Assembly: GCA_964622775.1 (NCBI GenBank)
Contig: CAZUSO010000053.1
Coordinates: 1 to 19,107 of the forward strand
DNA: 19,107 bases
Direction of reading: 5' to 3'
Source of the DNA: CAZUSO01 sp964622775
GTDB lineage: Bacteria > Bacteroidota > Bacteroidia > Chitinophagales > Chitinophagaceae
Position 1 is the first letter of the stretch; each line of letters opens with the position of its first letter. Of this stretch, positions 13,707 to 19,107 are shown in pieces. Both the position numbers and the translations under genes were made by a program. The notes beneath the pieces were generated by a model, which worked only from the letters and a program-made list of their open reading frames with translations, was not told the origin of the DNA and did no database searches.

Positions 13707-16577
13707 TTAATTTCCTGCTATTCCATTAACAAAAGTATCTACAAAACCTAATATCTTATTTAAGATTCGGTCACCGATTTCTTTAGATTTTAATATACTC
13801 GGTCTTCCTTCTACCCGAAGTGCTAAAATTTCTTCTCGTAAAGGTTCACGTTCAGTAAAAAGATAGTTTTCTATTAATCTTTCTGTTTTTTCTTCAGAAA
13901 GGTTTTCAGTTTTAACCAATTCCCGGAGTGCTTTTTCCTGCTCTTCATTCCAGAATTTTTCAAATTCTTCGGGAATAGTATCCGTATCTTCAATATGCGG
14001 CAAACTTTCCTGAATAAATTTTTCAATTAATTCTCTTTTGCTTCTTAACGATACTTCAGTGTTCAACAGGTTGAGAATTTCTTTTTCAATACTTTCTTTG
14101 TCTTTTGCACTGTGTTTTGATTTGAATTTAATCAGTAATTGAAGTATATAGGTTACATTGATCGTATCACGTCTTATCAATTCCAACTCAAAATCTATAT
14201 CATTGAGAATGGATGTTTTTTCGGGTGAAGAGTCGGAACCTAATCTGTCTTTTAAGTCCAGATACTTACTGGTATAGTCTGCAAAAAGCTGCTCCGTCAT
14301 TTGTAAATCATCCCAGGTAAATTCAGTGTAATGGCTCATTTTCTTGTGTAAACGCATCAAGGTTCGGAAAGCTAAGATAAACTGTAATTTATCGTCTTCT
14401 GTATATAAATCATCAACGGAATTTACATCAGGAACAATTGTTAGAAGCTTTTCTACAGCTTCATTGAATTGTGCTACATATTTTTCGTAAGGTTCCACGA
14501 TAATCTCATCAATGGCTTCCTTATTACTGAATAAAGCGATTGCTTCATCTGTTTTGTCTTTCAGGTTTCGGAAACACACGATGTTCCCCTGCGTTTTATT
14601 TTTATCCAAAATACGGTTGGTACGGCTAAAAGCTTGTATCAGCCCGTGATATTGCAGGTTCTTATCAACATACAATGTGTTCAAAAATTTGCTGTCGAAT
14701 CCTGTCAGAAACATATTGGCAACTAAAAGAATATCGGTTTCATTTTGCTTGGATTTTTTAGCTACAGCATTGTAATAATTGTAGAAGCCTTCTGTATCCT
14801 TAATATTTTGCTTTTCGCCAAATAGCTCATTGAAATCTTTTACATAACTTTCTAAAAGTTCCCTACGATGAGGCTTGGGATTGCCATACGCTGCTTGAGG
14901 TTCAGCCGCTATACTTAATTGTGAATAAACAGCATCTTCCATTTCATCTTCGTTCTGAGCAAAGCTGAATATGGTTGCTACTTTTAAATCGTGCTCTCCA
15001 TTTAGTTTTTTACGATTGAAAATTTCATAGCACTGAATCACCGCATCAATATCCTGTACGCACATCATAGCACAAAATTTCTTGTTTTGCGTTTTCTGAC
15101 CGTGATGCTGAATAATGTAATCTATAATTGCCTCTTTACGTTCAGGGGCTTCAAAGACTTCTGTTTCGTTGATTTGCTCCACTTTCAAATCAATGATATG
15201 TTCTTTTTGTTTGAAAGTTTGGATGTATTCTACAGAGAATTTCAACACATTCTCGTCACGTATAGCATCCGTAATGACGTATTTATGCAGGCATTTTCCG
15301 AATAGACTTGCCGTAGTTTTCATTCCATCGGAATTTTGCTCTAAAATAGGTGTGCCTGTAAAACCAAACAATTGAATATTGGCAAAATAATTGACAATGT
15401 TTTTATGTGTATCACCAAACTGAGAACGATGGCATTCGTCAAAAATAAATACCATTCTTTCGTCCTGGATGGATTTCATTTTCAATAAATTTCTTCCTGA
15501 AATCGCATTGTTCAGTTTCTGAATGGTTGTCACGATAATCCGAACATTCGGATCATTGAATTTTCGGATAAGGTCGTCTGTATTGGTAGCGGAACTGACT
15601 GAACCTTTACTAAACTTATCATACTCCTGATTGGTTTGATAATCCAAATCTTTTCTGTCCACTACAAAAACCACTTTTTTGATTGCCGGAATTTTGGACA
15701 ATATCTGACTGGCTTTAAAGCTGGTTAAGGTTTTGCCGCTTCCTGTCGTATGCCAGATGTAACCATTTTTTTCGATATTGTAACCATTCAGTATTTCATT
15801 CTCTTTTACCTTTTTGATAATGCTTTCTACTGCATAATATTGGTATGGACGAAGTACCATCAGGCGTTTATCGGTTTCGTTCAGCACAATGTATTTGCAT
15901 ATCATTTTGCTGATGTGGCATGGCTCTAAAAATACATCGGTAAAACCATTCAGAATATTGTTCAATGGGTTGTTCTGTTCATCTGTCCAATGGAATGTCT
16001 GCAAAAATTCCTGCTTGTGCGAACCAAAATTGCTAAAATATTTGGTATTGACACCATTACTGATGATGAATAACTGGACAAAGTGAAACAAGCCTTTTCC
16101 GGCACCAAAACTGTGTTTTTGATAGCGGTTAATTTGGTTGAACGCTTCCTTCATTTCCAAACCTCTTCTCTTCAACTCGATTTGTACCAAAGGCAATCCA
16201 TTAATCAGTAGCGTAACATCATAACGGTTTTCATATTTTCCCTCCTGCGTAATCTGATTGGTTACCTGATATTCATTCTGGCACCAATGTTCTATATTCA
16301 GCAATTCAAAATACAGGTTATCGCCATTATCCCTGATGATATGATGCTTCTTTTCACGTAATGTTTTTGCTTTCTCAAATACAGAACCTTTGTGGAGTAT
16401 ATTCAATACCTTTTCAAATTCACTGTCGCTGAATTGTATATGGTTATGCTTTTCTAACTGTGTTTTCAGGTTTGCCAGCAAAGCTTTTTCATCAGCAATA
16501 AAAATATATTTATAACCTAATTTTTGTAATTGGGCAACGAGTTGTTTTTCTAAAATTTGTTCTGATTGTTTACTCAT
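13707..16577 (-). CDS. hsdR: Type I restriction enzyme, R (endonuclease/translocase) subunit
   Basis: HsdR gives type I restriction complexes their ATP-driven DNA translocation and cleavage. The 956-residue protein is full length for the HsdR family. The N-terminal nuclease has the D...ExK motif (Asp120, Glu134-Leu-Lys136) and the QxxxY-type motif (QINRY, about 148-152). The SF2 helicase motor has Walker A TTGSGKT (277-283), DECH (380-383), TGTP (407-410), TGFDS (625-629) and QAFSRTNR (648-655). A helical C-terminal region of about 270 residues binds the methylase. All key residues are present, so it looks functional. It lies 13 bp downstream of fic. hsdM and a complete hsdS, which it needs, are not in the window. 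The gene is more AT-rich than those left of it. Confidence 0.97.
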   Translation of the reverse strand: MSKQSEQILEKQLVAQLQKLGYKYIFIADEKALLANLKTQLEKHNHIQFSDSEFEKVLNILHKGSVFEKAKTLREKKHHIIRDNGDNLYFELLNIEHWCQNEYQVTNQITQEGKYENRYDVTLLINGLPLVQIELKRRGLEMKEAFNQINRYQKHSFGAGKGLFHFVQLFIISNGVNTKYFSNFGSHKQEFLQTFHWTDEQNNPLNNILNGFTDVFLEPCHISKMICKYIVLNETDKRLMVLRPYQYYAVESIIKKVKENEILNGYNIEKNGYIWHTTGSGKTLTSFKASQILSKIPAIKKVVFVVDRKDLDYQTNQEYDKFSKGSVSSATNTDDLIRKFNDPNVRIIVTTIQKLNNAISGRNLLKMKSIQDERMVFIFDECHRSQFGDTHKNIVNYFANIQLFGFTGTPILEQNSDGMKTTASLFGKCLHKYVITDAIRDENVLKFSVEYIQTFKQKEHIIDLKVEQINETEVFEAPERKEAIIDYIIQHHGQKTQNKKFCAMMCVQDIDAVIQCYEIFNRKKLNGEHDLKVATIFSFAQNEDEMEDAVYSQLSIAAEPQAAYGNPKPHRRELLESYVKDFNELFGEKQNIKDTEGFYNYYNAVAKKSKQNETDILLVANMFLTGFDSKFLNTLYVDKNLQYHGLIQAFSRTNRILDKNKTQGNIVCFRNLKDKTDEAIALFSNKEAIDEIIVEPYEKYVAQFNEAVEKLLTIVPDVNSVDDLYTEDDKLQFILAFRTLMRLHKKMSHYTEFTWDDLQMTEQLFADYTSKYLDLKDRLGSDSSPEKTSILNDIDFELELIRRDTINVTYILQLLIKFKSKHSAKDKESIEKEILNLLNTEVSLRSKRELIEKFIQESLPHIEDTDTIPEEFEKFWNEEQEKALRELVKTENLSEEKTERLIENYLFTEREPLREEILALRVEGRPSILKSKEIGDRILNKILGFVDTFVNGIAGN

Positions 16578-16590
16578 TTCGAATTATTAT

Positions 16591-17706
16591 TTATACTCTT
16601 ACCAATCTCATCAACGGTTCAAAAGAATAAAGTGCAGGTCTTCTTCCAGCAGCAGCTTCTTTTTGTACTAAATATTTTCTCTCCATTAATTTCTTTACCA
16701 TAACAGCTGCCGTTGGCACCGGTATTTTTGTATTATTCACAAATCTGTTATTTCTGAAAACAGGATTGGTAAATATATAATCCAAAGCAGTTAAGCTCCA
16801 TTTTGAAGATAACAATTCCGAAAATTCGGCTTTCATTTCTTCGTATAAGTTTTTAATATTTTCTGCAATATTCAAATTATGAACAGCTTGTTTTTCTACG
16901 GCAATCAGGAAAAATTTAATCCAACTGTTCCAATCATCATTTCTTGAAACATTGCGCATTGCTTCAATATATTCGTCTTTATTTTGTTCAAAATAACCAC
17001 TGATGTAAAAATGTGGTTGCGATAAAAGTCCCGATTGCCACAACAAAAGCGTGATGAGCATACGACCAATGCGCCCATTGCCGTCCTGAAAGGGGTGCAA
17101 TGCTTCAAACTCTAAATGTGATACAGCGGTACGTATAAGTGCAGGTTCGCTGCTGTGCTGCATATAGTCAAATAAATTATCTAATCCACCGGATAATTGC
17201 TCTGCACTAATGGAGATAAACTGTATTTTTTGCACAGAACGGTCTGCCAGATAATTCTGCTCTTTTTTAAATTCTCCGGGTGATTTTGCTGCCCCACGCC
17301 CCAGATACAACAATTGCTGGTGCATCAGCTTTACAAAGCTTTGCGAAAAAGTGTAGCCATCCTTTAATGCTGCCTGTGCATTTTTTAATGCCCGCTGATA
17401 TAAAATCGTTTCAATTACATCAGAGCGAACATTCAGCGAATCAGTGCCATCGTCATCGGCTTCATACTGCATAATCTCGTCCATAGTACTGATAGTTCCT
17501 TCGATACGCGATGATATAACGGCCTCCTGATTACGTAAAGGAGCTAACAGAATTTCATTATTATGAAGATTTTTAAGCATTTGATCGTAGCGAGCCAAAG
17601 CATCAGTAGCCGCCAAAAGATTCTGAATAAATAAATTATAATTGATATTAACGGGTGGAAATTTTCCGTAATGGTAGTTTACCGCTTCGTTTAAATTAAA
17701 ATCCAT
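16591..17706 (-). CDS. Fic family protein (predicted AMPylase) associated with the type I RM locus
   Basis: Fic enzymes usually transfer AMP from ATP to a target protein hydroxyl. The 371-residue protein has an N-terminal Fic_N region with SSRIEG (65-70), matching the inhibitory-helix motif [S/T]xxxE[G/N] of class II Fic proteins; the Glu69 finger would hold the enzyme off. The catalytic core HPFQDGNGRIGR (204-215) is complete, with His204. The C-terminal roughly 70 residues look like a winged-helix domain. It is cytoplasmic, with no signal peptide. It lies 13 bp upstream of hsdR and is almost certainly co-transcribed. Fic genes are repeatedly found inside type I RM operons, where their role is unclear; control of the complex or a back-up toxin is an inference. 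Confidence 0.92.
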   Translation of the reverse strand: MDFNLNEAVNYHYGKFPPVNINYNLFIQNLLAATDALARYDQMLKNLHNNEILLAPLRNQEAVISSRIEGTISTMDEIMQYEADDDGTDSLNVRSDVIETILYQRALKNAQAALKDGYTFSQSFVKLMHQQLLYLGRGAAKSPGEFKKEQNYLADRSVQKIQFISISAEQLSGGLDNLFDYMQHSSEPALIRTAVSHLEFEALHPFQDGNGRIGRMLITLLLWQSGLLSQPHFYISGYFEQNKDEYIEAMRNVSRNDDWNSWIKFFLIAVEKQAVHNLNIAENIKNLYEEMKAEFSELLSSKWSLTALDYIFTNPVFRNNRFVNNTKIPVPTAAVMVKKLMERKYLVQKEAAAGRRPALYSFEPLMRLVRV

Positions 17707-17724
17707 AGACGATTTTGTTTATTG

Positions 17725-17732
17725 CAAAAGTA
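17725..17732 (-). promoter_or_regulatory. Candidate -7 element for fic-hsdR
   Basis: On the minus strand TACTTTTG (complement of 17725-17732) matches TAnnTTTG and would give a leader of only about 10 nt before the ATG at 17706. The upstream TTG lies at a shorter than usual distance (14 bp), so the match is partial. Confidence 0.35.
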
Positions 17733-17810
17733 TAAAAATAATCATACAAGCTAATTTTAGTATATTATCTTTCATTTTTATAGAGGCAAAAAGATTTAAC
17801 TGCACGAAAT

Positions 17811-17959
17811 GAGAAACAAAGTCAATTGAATACAGGATTTACCAAAATACGATAGACAACATATTTTGACTGTATAAAACAAGAAGCAAAACCGATTGAG
17901 TACAGAATTTCTTGAAAAGCCGAAAACAAACTATTTTGTCTTCAAAAAATTGAATACAG
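17811..17959. repeat. Imperfect tandem repeat, 70-bp period, between fic and the recombinase
   Basis: Segments 17811-17870 and 17881-17940 align without gaps at about 40 of 60 positions. They share the cores ATTGA(A/G)TACAG (17825-17835 and 17895-17905) and TATTTTG (17862-17868 and 17932-17938). A third ATTGAATACAG occurs at 17949-17959, 54 bp after the second. The stretch is non-coding and lies between the stop of the recombinase and the start of fic. Possible roles are binding sites for the recombinase or another regulator of fic-hsdR, or remains of a recombination site. Confidence 0.6.
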
Positions 17960-18009
17960 CAATATTTGTTCTCGGACTTCTATTTAATATAAAAATTTAT
18001 CACTTATAA

Positions 18010-18933
18010 TCACCTTAGTGTTTTAAACATCTGCTCAATGGCCTTTTTCTTTTGTTCCATATTGGGATGAACATACAGATTTAAAGTGGTGCTGATATTG
18101 GAATGTCCTAATAGTACACTTACTGTTTTGTAATCACAGTTACTTTCAATACATCGGGTGGCGAAGCTATGTCTTAACCCGTGAAACTTCAATTCCGGCA
18201 TATTCAATACTGCCATCAGGTTTTTATAATAGCTCCTGTAAGTTCTGGGTTCAGTTGGTTTAGCGTCATTGGTTAATACAAAGAATGAAGGATTCACTAT
18301 CTTTTTAAAGGGCTTTAATATCCGTAATAAGTCTTTACTTATCGGAATTTCACGAATAGAGTTTTTAGTTTTTGGTGTATCCAAAATGAGTTCGGTTTTT
18401 CTGTTTCCGTCTTCTATCACATATATGCGTTGAATTGTTCTATTAACGCTTATAACTCCATTATCTGTATCAATATCTTCCCAAGTTAACGCACATACTT
18501 CCCCGATACGCATACCGGCACTTAGGCAGATATAAACCCCTAGGTTTCGAAACGTAAAATGTTCCTGGATGTAGTTCATTATTTTTTTCTGATCGGTTTT
18601 GGTAAGCACTTCAATGTTATGCTTTTCCCGCTCAGTTGGGAACTGAATATCAAAAGGTGTATAATCCAACCATTTATTTTTCGCACCGAATTTGAGAATC
18701 ATTTTCAGAACAATTAAAATGTCCTTAATGGTTTTATGGCTTAAACCTGTTTCTATTTTTTGGAAAACAAAGCTTTGTACATCGGTTTCTTCAATGCTTT
18801 GCATATTGCCAAAAGTGGGTAATAAATGATTTTCGATTAAGAGCGTATAAGCCGAGAAACTTGATTTTTTTACGTATTGCTTTTTGTCTGCTTTCCACAA
18901 TGTAATCACTTCTGAAATTTGTTTTTTGTTCAT
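18010..18933 (-). CDS. Tyrosine recombinase (site-specific integrase/invertase)
   Basis: The product cuts and rejoins DNA at specific sites through a covalent phosphotyrosine. I choose the ATG at 18933 (307 residues, MNKKQISEVI...) over the TTG at 18963. A SAM-like N-terminal core-binding domain covers about 5-95. The catalytic domain has all key residues: Arg142 in AGMRIGEV, His251 and Arg254 in HGLRHSFA, His277 in LLGHSNI, and Tyr287 in TLNLYVH. It is short, without the N-terminal arm-binding domain of large phage integrases, like the recombinases that sit beside hsdS genes and invert DNA there. It lies between the fic-hsdR unit and an oppositely oriented hsdS-like fragment. Specificity-gene shuffling is inferred; an island integrase is the alternative. 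Confidence 0.92.
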   Translation of the reverse strand: MNKKQISEVITLWKADKKQYVKKSSFSAYTLLIENHLLPTFGNMQSIEETDVQSFVFQKIETGLSHKTIKDILIVLKMILKFGAKNKWLDYTPFDIQFPTEREKHNIEVLTKTDQKKIMNYIQEHFTFRNLGVYICLSAGMRIGEVCALTWEDIDTDNGVISVNRTIQRIYVIEDGNRKTELILDTPKTKNSIREIPISKDLLRILKPFKKIVNPSFFVLTNDAKPTEPRTYRSYYKNLMAVLNMPELKFHGLRHSFATRCIESNCDYKTVSVLLGHSNISTTLNLYVHPNMEQKKKAIEQMFKTLR

Positions 18934-18992
18934 TTTATTTGAATTAAGAATTAAAAATGACAAAGGAAGCCGAAAGCAATTAAATGTGTTAG

Positions 18993-19107
18993 TATTTCAA
19001 TCGGAGGATAAAAATTTCCTCAATCTACATTAAAGAGATTTGTAATCCTGATGTTCCAAATTCTACGAAAAGAATCCCTAATCTTAGATTTTCTGAATTT
19101 AACGATG
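18993..19107 (+). pseudogene. hsdS: Startless 5' part of an hsdS-like specificity gene, cut by the window edge
   Basis: The plus-strand frame ending at 19106 reads ...NPDVPNSTKRIPNLRFSEFND. The phrase PNLRFSEF matches the well-known beginning of HsdS proteins in this phylum (xPxLRFPEFxxEW), just before the first target-recognition domain. The frame is open only from 18993, after TAG at 18990-18992. It contains no ATG, GTG or TTG between that stop and the motif. So either this is a silent cassette that must be joined to an expressed 5' end, or it is decayed. It points away from the recombinase gene, with the divergent intergenic space between them. Only about 20 diagnostic residues are visible, so the assignment rests on the motif and the context. 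Confidence 0.55.

Overview
The window looks like a chromosomal segment of a Bacteroidota member, probably close to the Chitinophagaceae. The evidence is a secreted protein with a type IX secretion (T9SS) type A sorting domain, families largely confined to this phylum (DUF3098, DUF4293, DUF2027-Smr), repeated use of the Bacteroidota promoter signature (TTTG, about 19-20 bp, TAnnTTTG), and no obvious Shine-Dalgarno sequences. No rRNA is present to confirm the lineage.

Left part (about 1-8,170, all genes on the minus strand). From left to right: a PhaE/phasin-like protein with a strong promoter and terminator; an 824-residue T9SS-exported protein with four tandem copies of a Cys-rich domain; a small secreted Lys/Ala/Pro-rich protein; DUF3098 and ftsX; a BtrH_N/DUF4872 protein; and a small helix-turn-helix protein. 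The last four could form one leftward transcription unit (HTH, BtrH-like, ftsX, DUF3098) ending at the hairpin at 5321-5344.

Translation cluster (about 8,140-11,940). On the minus strand a promoter at 10034-10064 drives tRNA-Thr(TGT), tRNA-Tyr(GTA), tRNA-Gly(TCC), tRNA-Thr(GGT) and tuf. This is the same order as the classical E. coli thrU-tyrU-glyT-thrT-tufB operon, but here it ends at a terminator right after tuf instead of running into secE/nusG/ribosomal genes. Divergently, serS and a DUF4293 membrane protein run rightwards. They converge on a DUF2027-Smr gene (minus strand).

Right part (about 13,020-19,107). After a roughly 700-bp stretch holding a probable frameshifted remnant of a FISUMP-type domain, the sequence becomes visibly more AT-rich and carries a defence locus. 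It contains fic and hsdR (adjacent, leftward), an intergenic 70-bp-period imperfect tandem repeat, a tyrosine recombinase (leftward), and, at the very edge, the beginning of an HsdS-like reading frame pointing rightwards. That frame has a stop upstream and no usable start codon. No hsdM or complete hsdS is in the window. The arrangement fits a type I restriction-modification locus whose specificity subunit is switched by site-specific recombination with silent hsdS cassettes; most of that machinery would lie beyond position 19107. This is the most interesting part of the window. The general principle of hsdS shuffling is known in the phylum, so this is a new candidate instance and not a wholly unknown mechanism.
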